Virus record (IMG/VR): IMGVR_UViG_3300028608_000070
Coordinates: 1 to 26,039 of that record
Length of the DNA: 26,039 bases
Source: a virus
Reading direction: 5' to 3' (one strand)
Below the pieces are notes generated by a model that saw only the letters and a program-made list of their open reading frames with translations, ran no database searches and was not told the origin of the DNA. Every line of letters starts with the position of its first letter. The first letter of the stretch is position 1. Below are positions 1-7,753 of this stretch, in pieces. The position numbers were made by a program, and so were the translations under genes.

Positions 1-4
1 CTCC

Positions 5-430
5 ATGACCGCACCCAACGTCACCCACCTCGTCCGCCCCGAAGACGTCACCCTCATCCCCGCCAGCCCCTACAACATCAGCTTCACCGGCGAATACGCC
101 GACGAACCCGACGACCACGGCGCCGGCGGCTACACGTTCCTCCAAGACTCCGCCTACACCGGCCGTGTCAGCCTCTCCCTCCACGGCCTCGCCGCCGACG
201 AGTACGTCGAAGTCCGCGTCCTGGAAACCCCGGCCACCGGCAGCCCGGTCGTCGGCGACGCCCACGAAGTCCCCGGCCGCGGCGACGGCACCGACGTCGT
301 CACCGTGACCCTCCCCGTCGTCGGCAAGCCCGCCGCCGGGAACCGAGTCTCAGTGCAGCTCACCAACCGGGCCAGCCAAAGCGTCACCCTCACGTTCGCC
401 CGGGTGATGCTGCTGTCCTGGCCGCTGTAG
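5..430 (+). CDS. Hypothetical protein, beta-rich, probable virion or adsorption-related
   Basis: I do not recognise this 141-residue protein. It is acidic, lacks a signal peptide or membrane segment, and alternates short hydrophobic and Thr/Val/Ser-rich stretches typical of a beta-sandwich, ending in a hydrophobic strand (VTLTFARVMLLSWPL). The ATG at 5 is the first one visible, but only four bases lie upstream, so an earlier start cannot be excluded. It is followed 10 bp later by a membrane-protein gene and then by the collagen-like gene, all co-directional with the terminase. A role as a small virion accessory or host-interaction protein is inference from fold character and position only. 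Confidence 0.6.
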   Translation: MTAPNVTHLVRPEDVTLIPASPYNISFTGEYADEPDDHGAGGYTFLQDSAYTGRVSLSLHGLAADEYVEVRVLETPATGSPVVGDAHEVPGRGDGTDVVTVTLPVVGKPAAGNRVSVQLTNRASQSVTLTFARVMLLSWPL

Positions 431-440
431 GCACCGCACC

Positions 441-683
441 GTGCTCGAAGAGCCCACCATCGGAGAGATCGTCCGCGACATTCAGCAAGACGTCCGGAAG
501 CTCGTGGAGGACCAGCAGAAGGCCGTCACCAGGGAGGTGTACGACTTGCACCGGGAGGCGCACGAACGGCGCCTAGCTGCCCTGGAGGAGAAGGACAAGG
601 ACCGGAAGCGGCTCATAGCCTCCGCGTTCGTCCTTCCGCTGCTCGTTCTTCTGGTCGCGTATGCGCTGGGGGTTCGGGCATGA
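441..683 (+). CDS. Small coiled-coil membrane protein, XhlA/holin-accessory-like
   Basis: This 80-residue protein starts with GTG at 441. Residues about 10-56 are highly charged and heptad-like, predicting a helix or coiled coil. Residues about 58-76 form one hydrophobic membrane segment, followed by a very short tail. A charged coil with a C-terminal anchor is the layout of the XhlA family and of small membrane proteins that lie near the endolysin in many Streptomyces phages. Its stop overlaps the ATG of the collagen-like gene (ATGA), so the two are probably translationally coupled. A lysis-accessory role is inference; an unrelated membrane protein is possible. Confidence 0.6.
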   Translation: MLEEPTIGEIVRDIQQDVRKLVEDQQKAVTREVYDLHREAHERRLAALEEKDKDRKRLIASAFVLPLLVLLVAYALGVRA

Positions 684-1243
684 AGGCGTTCCGATGGTGG
701 GCTGTGGTCGTGGCGCTGGCGCTGGCTGTCGCCTACGCGATTGCCGGAGTACGGGGCCTGGTTGAGGCCCGGGAGCAGGATCGGGCGTATGCCGCCGCGT
801 TGGCTGATCAGGTGCGGTCGATGGGCGGTACGCCGGTAGCCGGTCCGCGTGGTGAGGACGGCTCTGACGGCCGCGACGGCGCGCCGGGACCGTCTGGGCC
901 GCCGGGACCGTCCGGTGAGGACGGCGTCGACGGTGAGGACGGTGTCGACGGTACGCCGGGAAGCCCCGGACCTTCAGGCTCGCCTGGCGCGCCTGGCCGT
1001 AACGGAACAGACGGCGTGGACGGCGTCAACGGGGTCGACGGCAAGGACGGTTCACCCGGACCAACAGGACCGACCGGACCGACGGGCCCTAGCGGACCCC
1101 CCGGACCCTCAGGACCACCCGGACCAGCCGGACCCCAAGGCGACAAGGGCAACCCCGCCGAAGCATGCCCCGTCGGCTACCTCGGCACCACCTTCGACTA
1201 CCAGGGCGTCACCTACTTCGGATGCAGGAAGGAGACACCGTGA
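680..1243 (+). CDS. Membrane-anchored collagen-like protein
   Basis: The 187-residue protein has three parts. Residues 6-25 are a hydrophobic segment with basic residues before it, so it reads as a signal anchor or uncleaved signal peptide. After a helical linker, residues 55-159 are 35 uninterrupted Gly-X-Y triplets. The ends are proline-rich (GPS, GPP, GPT) and the middle is acidic (GED, GVD, GKD). The last 28 residues form a small aromatic cap with two cysteines (C163, C182). Collagen-like repeats form trimeric triple helices and occur often in phage fibres. An N-terminal membrane anchor is unusual for a virion fibre, so a display or lysis-associated function is possible. The gene overlaps its upstream neighbour by 4 bp and the small terminase gene by 4 bp (GTGA). 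Confidence 0.85.
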   Translation: MKAFRWWAVVVALALAVAYAIAGVRGLVEAREQDRAYAAALADQVRSMGGTPVAGPRGEDGSDGRDGAPGPSGPPGPSGEDGVDGEDGVDGTPGSPGPSGSPGAPGRNGTDGVDGVNGVDGKDGSPGPTGPTGPTGPSGPPGPSGPPGPAGPQGDKGNPAEACPVGYLGTTFDYQGVTYFGCRKETP

Positions 1244-1719
1244 CCGACGAGCCGTACCCGTGGGTGCGCCGCACCACCGAACGCGGCAAGGCCTACGACG
1301 CGTTCCGCGAATACCTCAACCAAGGCCCCCGGCGTACCGTCCTTGCCGCAGCCGAAGCCGCCGGCATCACCAAGGACTCCGCCTACGAACTGTCCAAGCG
1401 GCACGACTGGGGCGCCCGCGCCACCGCCTACGACCAGCACCTCGCGTCCGCGGCAACCGACGGACTCGCCTCCCAGATGGCGTCCGCGCGGGACGACAAC
1501 CTTGCGTTGGCCGACAAGCTCCGCGGGCACCTGACCGACCAGCTCGACGGGTTCATCCGCGGCCGCGAGGACCCCACCGTGCGCTGGTCCCAGGCCCTTG
1601 CCGCCATGGTCCGCCTTGAGGAGCACGCGTTCCGACTCAAGGACGACCCGAAGACCACTGCTGCCCGCAGCCGCGTCGAGGAGTACCTCCAGCGCATTGA
1701 GAACGCCGGACAGACATGA
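1240..1719 (+). CDS. Putative terminase small subunit
   Basis: The 159-residue protein precedes the large terminase gene, the usual place for the small subunit, which recognises phage DNA and recruits the large subunit for packaging. Residues about 33-57 (from RRTVLAAAEAAGITKDSAY) look like a helix-turn-helix, followed by an aromatic/basic segment (KRHDWGARATAYD) typical of these DNA-binding domains. The rest is helical and suits oligomerisation. I chose the GTG at 1240 over the upstream in-frame ATG at 1165 because AGGAAGGAG lies just upstream and the GTG overlaps the previous stop (GTGA). Its end overlaps the large-subunit ATG by 4 bp. The assignment rests mostly on position and the HTH. 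Confidence 0.75.
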   Translation: MTDEPYPWVRRTTERGKAYDAFREYLNQGPRRTVLAAAEAAGITKDSAYELSKRHDWGARATAYDQHLASAATDGLASQMASARDDNLALADKLRGHLTDQLDGFIRGREDPTVRWSQALAAMVRLEEHAFRLKDDPKTTAARSRVEEYLQRIENAGQT

Positions 1720-3158
1720 TCCTCACGCCCGCCGAACTGGCTGCCCTCACCCCCGCCGAGCTGGAGGAGCTCGCCGAGGGGCTAGAGAAGATGGTCCTCG
1801 ACCGGGAAGCCGGGAAGGTCCCGTGGCTCTGCGACATCCCCGGCTGCAACGGGCAGCCCCACCCTGGGCGGCCGGGCCGGCACTCCCGCGCCGCGCAGCG
1901 ACCGCCCGAGGGTGACGACTGGGACGTGTGGCTCGCCCTCGCAGGCCGCGGCTGGGGCAAAACCCGCACCGGCGCCGAATGGGTCATCGAGCAAGCCCGA
2001 CACCTCGAACGCGGAGCGCTCATCGGCCCGACCGCAGCAGACACCCGCGACATCCTCGTCGAGGGCGAGTCCGGCATCCTCGCCTCCGCCCCCGCCACGT
2101 TCCGCCCCGACTACCAGCCGTCCAAGCGACGCCTCGTCTACCCGAACGGCGCCATCCAGGTCTGCTACTCCGCCGACGAACCCGACCGACTCCGCGGCCC
2201 CCAGCACCACTACGGCTGGTTCGACGAACTTGCAGCCTGGCGGTACCTCCAGTACGCGTGGGACATGGCGCAGATGGGCATGCGACTCGGCCAACACCCC
2301 CGCATCTGCATCACGACCACCCCGCGGCCCCTTCCGCTGATCAAGGGGCTGTTGAAGGACGAGCGGACCGCCGTTGTGCGCGGCTCGACCTACGACAACC
2401 TCGACAACCTGGCGGACACGTTCCGCCGGGCCGTCATCGCCAAGTACGAGGGAACGACGCTCGGTCGGCAGGAACTTGACGCCGAAGTCCTAGAGGACCT
2501 CCCCGGCGCCCTTGTCGCGCGTGCGCTTATCGACCGGGCCCGGGTCACGTCGGCCGACGTACCCGACCTGATCTCGATGGCTGTCGGCATGGACCCCGCC
2601 GGTACGGGCGCGGGTGACGAGACCGGCCTGGTCGTGACTGGGTGGGGCGTCGACCAGCACCACTACGTCCTTGCCGACGCCTCTGCCAAGCGCACCCCTG
2701 ATCAGGCAGCACGGGCCGCCTACGCGCTGCTGGAGGAACACGGAGCGTCGTACATCGTCGTCGAGGACAACGGCCCGAAGGACTGGCTGGAGGAAGTCCT
2801 GCGCCGCGTCTGGCGGGACCTCCACCCCGGGGAGACGACTCCGCCGCCGATCCGTCGCGTCAACGCCTCCAAGGGCAAGAAGCTCCGCGCCCAGCCCGTC
2901 GCCATGCTGTACGAGCAGGGCCGCGTTCACCACGTCGGCAGCCTGCCCGAGCTCGAAGACCAGCTCACCACCTGGATTCCCGAGGAGTCCCCCAACTCCC
3001 CCGACCGCGTTGATGCCGAGGTCCACGCGATCACCTACCAGATGAAGCGCGACCGCGGTACGCGTACTGAGCTGGTCAATCCGCACAAGGCCGCCCAGCG
3101 TCGTGGACGCGCCGCCGCACAGCATCCGGCACTCAAAGCACGCCGTCAGGCGGCATGA
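1716..3158 (+). CDS. terL: Terminase large subunit (ATPase and nuclease)
   Basis: The 480-residue protein is the DNA-packaging motor that cuts concatemeric DNA and pumps it into proheads. The N-terminal ATPase has a Walker A-type loop GRGWGKT at residues 77-83, a Walker B motif ending in D170-E171 (YGWFDE) and a coupling motif ITTTPRP at 199-205. The C-terminal RNase H-like nuclease has three acidic positions: D293 in GMDPAGTGAGDETG, E350/D351 in YIVVEDNGP, and D430/D433 in SPDRVDAEVHA. Length is normal for the family. Residues 38-50 carry a short CxxxxxC segment (CDIPGCNG), seen in some actinophage terminases. The start overlaps the small-subunit stop (ATGA). Confidence 0.96.
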   Translation: MILTPAELAALTPAELEELAEGLEKMVLDREAGKVPWLCDIPGCNGQPHPGRPGRHSRAAQRPPEGDDWDVWLALAGRGWGKTRTGAEWVIEQARHLERGALIGPTAADTRDILVEGESGILASAPATFRPDYQPSKRRLVYPNGAIQVCYSADEPDRLRGPQHHYGWFDELAAWRYLQYAWDMAQMGMRLGQHPRICITTTPRPLPLIKGLLKDERTAVVRGSTYDNLDNLADTFRRAVIAKYEGTTLGRQELDAEVLEDLPGALVARALIDRARVTSADVPDLISMAVGMDPAGTGAGDETGLVVTGWGVDQHHYVLADASAKRTPDQAARAAYALLEEHGASYIVVEDNGPKDWLEEVLRRVWRDLHPGETTPPPIRRVNASKGKKLRAQPVAMLYEQGRVHHVGSLPELEDQLTTWIPEESPNSPDRVDAEVHAITYQMKRDRGTRTELVNPHKAAQRRGRAAAQHPALKARRQAA

Positions 3159-3168
3159 TGGGACTCAA

Positions 3169-3468
3169 ATGGATATGAATCCGCTTCTGCTGATCGTGGT
3201 CGCGGCCTTGGCGACAGCCCGCGTGACGCGGCTGATCACCCAGGACCGCATCTTCGACGCGCCCCGGAACGCTGTCCTGCGCGCCCTGCCCGACGGGCAC
3301 ATGCTGGCGTACCTGGTGACGTGCGATTGGTGCGTGTCCATCTACACCGGCACCCTGACGGCCGTCGGCGGCGGCTATGCGGGCTGGTGGCCGTGGGCCG
3401 CTGTCCCCGTCGTGGCGCTGGCGTTCAGCTACGTGACGGGCTGGCTGGCCTCCCGGGAAGGCGAGTAA
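3169..3468 (+). CDS. DUF1360 family membrane protein
   Basis: The 99-residue protein has two hydrophobic segments, about residues 4-18 and 74-93. Between them it carries the features that define DUF1360: TARVTRLITQDRIFDAPR, then LVTCDWCVSIYTG with a CxxC pair (C52, C55). The family occurs in Bacillus and in actinobacteria and their phages, and its function is unknown. The start is ATG at 3169 or the second ATG at 3175; neither has a strong ribosome site. An in-frame ATG at 3103 would overlap the terminase by more than 50 bp and is less likely. It sits between terminase and portal genes, an odd place for a membrane protein. Confidence 0.8.
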   Translation: MDMNPLLLIVVAALATARVTRLITQDRIFDAPRNAVLRALPDGHMLAYLVTCDWCVSIYTGTLTAVGGGYAGWWPWAAVPVVALAFSYVTGWLASREGE

Positions 3469-3470
3469 CC

Positions 3471-5318
3471 ATGGCGATCTTCCGCAGGCGTACCCCGAAG
3501 GGCCCGCTGCTTCCCGAGCAGCACGACTCTTCCGTCACGCCCCGCAGCATCACCGCAGCAGCCATGCCGATGGCCGGCCCCGGCGTGAAGATCGCCGACC
3601 GTGCACGCAAGCACTCCGCCAACAACGACTGGCAGAAACAGGGCTGGTACTACTACGACGTCATCGGTGAACTCCGGTCCCCGCTCGTATGGATCGCGAA
3701 CGCCGTCAGCCAGGCCGACCTGCACGCTACCGAGCTGGACCCGGCAACAGGGAAGCCCACCGGCCCGTCGGAGAACCCGACCGCCGTAAAGGCCGCGGCG
3801 CAGGTTCTCGGTGGAGCAGCAAAGCGCGCCACGCTCCTCAAGGTGCTCGCACTGTGCTGGCAGGTACCGGGTGAGGCGTGGGTCATCGTCCGGCCCCGCA
3901 ACACTGGGCAGCCGGACGAGTGGATCGTCCTTCCGCCGTCGCAGGTCACCACCAAGGGCACCGGGGCGACCGCGGCCTGGCAGTACCGGGACCCCAAGCT
4001 CGGCACCGACATCCCCCTCGACGCCAAGTCCCGGCTCTTCCGGGTCTGGTCGCCGCACCCTGCGGACTTCATCCAGGCCGACAGCGCAGTCCGGCCGGCG
4101 CTCCCGATCTGCCACGAGATTGAGCGCTGCTCCCAGACCATCGCCGCCCAGCTGAACTCACGGATCGCGCTCGCGCCGATCATGCTGCTCGCAGACGAAC
4201 TCGACTTCCCCCGCGGCGACCATGAGACGTCAGCGCTCGCCCTGATGGACGAGGTACTTGCTGCGGCTGAGGCATCTGTACAGCAGCCCGGGACACCGGC
4301 GGCTATCGTCCCGCTTGGCCTGAATGCGCCTTCCGAGATGATTGCGGCGGGCGGCGCGGTCGCGTTCGTGTCGCCGACCACCGAGTTCGTGCAGGGCTTG
4401 GATGACCTTCGCGACAAGGCTCTTGACCGGCTCGCGGCGACTCTCGACATGCCGAAGTCCGTGGCAGCCGGGTCTCAGGACGAGTCGAACCACTGGTCTG
4501 CGTGGCAGGTGGAGGAGTCCACCTACAAGATCTTCATCGAGCCGCTCCTACGCGAACTCGGCGACGCCCTGACGGAGCAGTGGTTCCGACCCGCGCTCGT
4601 CACGATGGGGATGACTGCCGACCAGGCCGCCAGGTACGAGATCGGATGGGACACCACGAACATCGTGGCCCGCCCGGACGACCGGGAGACGCTGGAATCC
4701 CTCTACGACAAGGTCCTGATCAGCGACGAGTACATGCTGACGGAGAACGGGATCCCGGTGGACGCCATGCCGGACGAGGCGGAGCGGGAGCGGCGCCTGT
4801 TGGAGAAGTGGGTGACGTCGTCGCCTGCGATCCTGTCGGAGCCGGGTGTGGCGGAGACGCTGGGAATGCCGGAGTTGGCGGCGGCGCAGGCGTCGGCTGT
4901 CGAGGAGGCACCCGAGCCCGATCCTTCGGAGCCGCGGGCCCTTCCGGCTACGCAGGACAGCGAGCCGGAGCCCGAGGCCGTGCCGGACGGTCTGACGGCG
5001 GCGGCCGAGCTGCTGGTCTTCGATGCCCTGTCGCGTGCGGGCGGACGCCTGCTCACGCGCGAGAACCGAGGCCAGTTCACCAGCACCCCCAAGCACGAGC
5101 TGTACCTCCGGATCCCGTTCGACGGTTACGGCGACGGCGTCGTAGAGAGACTGCTGGAGGGCAGCTTCACCTTTGCCGGACACCTTGCCCAGTCCCGCGG
5201 CCTCGACCCGGAGAAGCTGGAGTTCGGGATCCGCGAGCACGTCACGAACCTGCTGACGCATAAGACGGCTCACAGTCAGGTGTCGCTGCTGCGCACGATT
5301 CGGCACTATCTCCGATGA
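3471..5318 (+). CDS. Portal protein
   Basis: The 615-residue protein forms the dodecameric ring at one capsid vertex through which DNA enters and leaves. The actinophage portal signature is clear: an N-terminal segment with NNDWQKQGWYYYDVIGELRS and a central stretch ending in LAATLDMPKSVAAG, then ESNHWSAWQVEESTYKIFIEP. The rest is a helical region and an acidic, Pro/Glu-rich linker (about residues 475-510). The last 100 residues resemble the C-terminal extension of many actinophage portals (SRAGGRLLTRENRG). I chose ATG 3471, two bases after the DUF1360 stop and downstream of GGGAAGG, rather than an upstream in-frame start at 3321. The stop overlaps the MuF-like start. Confidence 0.93.
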   Translation: MAIFRRRTPKGPLLPEQHDSSVTPRSITAAAMPMAGPGVKIADRARKHSANNDWQKQGWYYYDVIGELRSPLVWIANAVSQADLHATELDPATGKPTGPSENPTAVKAAAQVLGGAAKRATLLKVLALCWQVPGEAWVIVRPRNTGQPDEWIVLPPSQVTTKGTGATAAWQYRDPKLGTDIPLDAKSRLFRVWSPHPADFIQADSAVRPALPICHEIERCSQTIAAQLNSRIALAPIMLLADELDFPRGDHETSALALMDEVLAAAEASVQQPGTPAAIVPLGLNAPSEMIAAGGAVAFVSPTTEFVQGLDDLRDKALDRLAATLDMPKSVAAGSQDESNHWSAWQVEESTYKIFIEPLLRELGDALTEQWFRPALVTMGMTADQAARYEIGWDTTNIVARPDDRETLESLYDKVLISDEYMLTENGIPVDAMPDEAERERRLLEKWVTSSPAILSEPGVAETLGMPELAAAQASAVEEAPEPDPSEPRALPATQDSEPEPEAVPDGLTAAAELLVFDALSRAGGRLLTRENRGQFTSTPKHELYLRIPFDGYGDGVVERLLEGSFTFAGHLAQSRGLDPEKLEFGIREHVTNLLTHKTAHSQVSLLRTIRHYLR

Positions 5319-6109
5319 CAACGTTGCCACCCGATGACGGGCTGCCCCAGCGTCTCAGAGCGGAGGCGTTTATCCGCGAGGGCGAGCAGCGGGTTGCCCG
5401 GACATGGTTCCGGTCCCTCACGCGCTGGATGGACCGTGTCAGGCCAGCTGTCGTGCAAGGCGACACGGTCGATCCCGCCCGGGTGTCCGACCATCAGGGG
5501 TTCTGGACGGAGCAGGTGGATGTCGAGGTCATGCCGGTCGTGGACGGCATCCTGCAGCGCGCGGCACGTCGGGTACGGCGCCAGGGCGTACCGCAAGACG
5601 ACTCCTGGGTGTCGACGTACCTCGATGCCGCCGGCAACCGGCTCGTCCGCCTGCCCGACGAGGTGTACGGCCTGATCGTCGCGGAGCTTGAGCGTGGGAT
5701 CCGCGAGCAGGAGTCGATCCCGGACATTGCCAAGCGGGTGTCGACCGTGCTGACGGCGACGGGGTCGGAGCGGTGGCCGAACCGGGCGGTGACAGTCGCG
5801 CGGACGGAGACGCTGGCCGCGGTGAACGCCGGCGTCTACCGCAGCGCGCAGTTGGAGGCCGAGCAGCGGGGGGATCCGGCGCCGTTCAAGCAGTGGATTG
5901 CGACGGCGGATCCCCGGACTCGGGATACGCATCGGGAGGCCGACAAGCAGCGCACCCTGCTCAGCGCTCCGTTCCGGGTAGGGGGCGCGCAGCTCTTGTT
6001 CCCTGGTGATCCGACGGGCCCGGCAAACGAGGTCATCAACTGCAGGTGCAGCCTCTTCCCAGTGGTGCTGGGCGAGGAGATCGACTGGACAGAAAGGCAG
6101 GACCCGTGA
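5315..6109 (+). CDS. MuF-like minor head protein
   Basis: The 264-residue protein carries the signature of the phage Mu F-like domain in its C-terminal half: ARTET at 162-166, ATADPRTRDTHREAD at 196-210 and ANEVINCRC at 237-245. Conserved Asp, Arg, His and Cys positions match the family. The N-terminal half is helical. MuF-like proteins are minor capsid components that interact with the portal and are needed for head assembly. In some phages the C-terminus is replaced by a toxin, but here the domain is complete and ends without an extra module. ATG 5315 overlaps the portal stop (ATGA). Confidence 0.9.
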   Translation: MTTLPPDDGLPQRLRAEAFIREGEQRVARTWFRSLTRWMDRVRPAVVQGDTVDPARVSDHQGFWTEQVDVEVMPVVDGILQRAARRVRRQGVPQDDSWVSTYLDAAGNRLVRLPDEVYGLIVAELERGIREQESIPDIAKRVSTVLTATGSERWPNRAVTVARTETLAAVNAGVYRSAQLEAEQRGDPAPFKQWIATADPRTRDTHREADKQRTLLSAPFRVGGAQLLFPGDPTGPANEVINCRCSLFPVVLGEEIDWTERQDP

Positions 6110-6285
6110 CCACAGAGGAAGTGGCGCAGGCGATTCAGGACCTGAACGGGGACTGGACGATCAGCCAGATGGGCCGTGACGGTCTCGACGACCTGATCTG
6201 GGACGTCTACCCCGACTACCAGAAGATGTCTCCGCCTAATAGGGCCGCCGTCCGAGACGCGGTCGGAACGGAGCTGTTCGGATGA
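6106..6285 (+). CDS. Small hypothetical protein
   Basis: This 59-residue acidic protein starts with GTG at 6106, overlapping the MuF stop (GTGA), and ends overlapping the protease start (ATGA). It has no membrane segment or cysteines. The sequence looks like three short helices, with a conserved-looking WDVYPDYQKMSPPNRAAVRDAVG segment. I do not recognise a family. Tight coupling on both sides suggests a real translated gene of the head-assembly cluster. An upstream in-frame ATG at 6046 would lie entirely inside the MuF gene and is unlikely. Confidence 0.65.
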   Translation: MTTEEVAQAIQDLNGDWTISQMGRDGLDDLIWDVYPDYQKMSPPNRAAVRDAVGTELFG

Positions 6286-7451
6286 CCAGAACCTGGAGTG
6301 CGGTGCTGGCCCGGTTGGGTGTGCCGACCGGTGACGGCCGCATCATTGACCCCGCAGGCGGCTCGTCCCGCGACCTGCCGCTGCCGCTGATGTTCCAGCA
6401 GAAGAGCGAAGATGGCCACGGCGGTTCGCAGGTTGTCGGCCGCATCGAGACCCTCCGCATCGCTGATGGCATGGTCACGGCGACCGGCTCCATGCTCGAT
6501 GCCGCCTACGGCACGGACGTCATCGAGCTCCTGGAGGCGGGCGTGGTCGGACCGTCGGTCGACCTCGACGACATCGAGTATGTGATGGGCGAGAACGAGC
6601 AGCTCGTCATCACCCGGTGGCGCGTGGCAGGCGCCACGCTCGTCTCGATCCCGGCGTTCGCGGACGTGTCCCTCACCCTCGACCCGCTCCCCGCCGAGCA
6701 GGTAGGCATCCCGGAGCCGAGCGAGGACTACAGCCCTCTGTACGAGGACGGGCGCCGCCGCGACCTCGATTGGGAGCCTTTCTCTCTCAGGGCCGGAGCC
6801 GAGGAGCAGCTGCCTCCGGCGGACTGGTTCCATCGCCCCGACGTCGACCGCCTGACCCCGCTCACCGTCACGGACACCGGCCGGGTCTTCGGGCACATCG
6901 CCGGATGGGACACCTGCCACGTCGGCCTGCCCGGCTGCGTCACCCCGCCGTCCAGCCCGACCGGCTACACGTACTTCCACGTCGCCGAGCAGCGCACTGC
7001 AGACGGCGCCACGCTGCCCGTGGGGACGCTCGTCGCGGGCCCCCGGCACGCGGATGCCCAACTCGCCTTCCGGGCCGCCCAGGAGCACTACGACGACCCC
7101 AGTGCGGCCGTCGCCCGCGTCGTCGCTGGCGAGGACGAACACGGCATCTGGGTGGCCGGCTGGCTCCTCCCGGGCGCGAGCGAGGAGGCGCTGGACGTCT
7201 TCCGGTCATCGCCGGTGTCGGGCGACTGGCGGCGTGTGGGCGGGGCGCTGGAGCTGATCGGCGTGTGCTCGGTGAACACGCCCGGCTTCCCAGTGCGTCG
7301 GGTGCACTTCGCGGCGGGCACGCAGCGGGCCCTCATCGGCAGCTTCGGGATTACGCCCCAAGCCGGAAGCTTCGGGGCGCCCCGAAAGGCGGAGGAATCG
7401 GACATCGCCCGCGCGCGTCTGCGCTGGGCCCTCGCGAACACGGAGGACTGA
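6282..7451 (+). CDS. Capsid maturation protease, two-lobed
   Basis: The 389-residue protein resembles actinophage capsid maturation proteases, which cleave the scaffold or delta region of the capsid protein. Residues about 30-135 look like the HK97 prohead protease fold: a histidine at 46, a serine in GVVGPSVDLDD (S92), then WRVAGATLVSIPAFADV (113-129). After a linker, residues about 198-340 contain a second domain with GHIAGWDTCH, GPRHAD (H256), EHYDD (H269), SGDWRR (S313) and GGALELIGVCSVNTPGFPV. This second domain is common in actinophage proteases and mirrors the first lobe's Ser and GAxL...PxF pattern. Which lobe is catalytic I cannot tell. Position just before the capsid gene fits. Confidence 0.85.
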   Translation: MTRTWSAVLARLGVPTGDGRIIDPAGGSSRDLPLPLMFQQKSEDGHGGSQVVGRIETLRIADGMVTATGSMLDAAYGTDVIELLEAGVVGPSVDLDDIEYVMGENEQLVITRWRVAGATLVSIPAFADVSLTLDPLPAEQVGIPEPSEDYSPLYEDGRRRDLDWEPFSLRAGAEEQLPPADWFHRPDVDRLTPLTVTDTGRVFGHIAGWDTCHVGLPGCVTPPSSPTGYTYFHVAEQRTADGATLPVGTLVAGPRHADAQLAFRAAQEHYDDPSAAVARVVAGEDEHGIWVAGWLLPGASEEALDVFRSSPVSGDWRRVGGALELIGVCSVNTPGFPVRRVHFAAGTQRALIGSFGITPQAGSFGAPRKAEESDIARARLRWALANTED

Positions 7452-7452
7452 C

Positions 7453-7623
7453 ATGGGCTGCGGATGCGGCGGTAAGAGGACACTCCTCGACTACCAGGTG
7501 ACCCTCCGAGGCGGCGGAACCCAGACCGTCACCCACGAAGACGGCGGGCTGGCGGCTGTCCGCCAGCTCCTCGCCAAGTCCCCTCAGGGCGGCACGTACA
7601 AGGCCGTCCCCCGACCGAAGTAA
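7453..7623 (+). CDS. Small MGCGCGG-type conserved phage protein
   Basis: This 56-residue protein begins MGCGCGGKRTLLDYQVTLRG and ends in a lysine/proline-rich tail. After the Cys/Gly start it has a short beta-hairpin-like part with TQTVTHEDGG and a helix AAVRQLLAKSP. Very similar short proteins with an N-terminal CGCGG-type motif sit next to the major capsid gene in many actinophages; their function is not known to me. The ATG lies one base after the protease stop. The two cysteines could bind a metal or a partner, but that is speculation. Confidence 0.8.
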   Translation: MGCGCGGKRTLLDYQVTLRGGGTQTVTHEDGGLAAVRQLLAKSPQGGTYKAVPRPK

Positions 7624-7634
7624 CACGCCGACAG

Positions 7635-7660
7635 CCGGGCGACCCTTACGAGTCGCCCGG
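7635..7660 (+). terminator. Hairpin between protease cluster and capsid gene
   Basis: CCGGGCGA at 7635-7642 pairs perfectly with TCGCCCGG at 7653-7660 around a 10-base loop. It lies 11 bp after the small gene and 93 bp before the capsid ATG. No U-tract follows, as usual in high-GC actinobacteria. It may terminate the upstream transcript, attenuate it, or protect the 5' end of a separate capsid message. Confidence 0.5.
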
Positions 7661-7753
7661 TAAGCGGTACCCTGGCCACAGCTTCGATGCTGGCGGTGGG
7701 CCGGTCGATGCAGACGAGACGTTGTCGTTCTGCCGATCGGAAGGAGACCCGCC

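Noticed and set aside
808-1152. Minus-strand Gly/Pro-rich frame opposite the collagen repeats
   Set aside because: The 9-bp Gly-X-Y periodicity makes the reverse strand look collagen-like too. It has no ribosome site or context, so it is a mirror effect.
849-1619. Long plus-strand reading frame through the collagen-like and small terminase genes
   Set aside because: It runs in another frame across two well-supported genes, is extremely Arg/Pro-rich and has no ribosome site; it is a GC-rich shadow.
7646-7673. Possible promoter (TTACGA, 16 bp, TACCCT) before the capsid gene
   Set aside because: Both boxes are poor and overlap the hairpin, so I do not report it as a feature. A separate capsid promoter remains possible.
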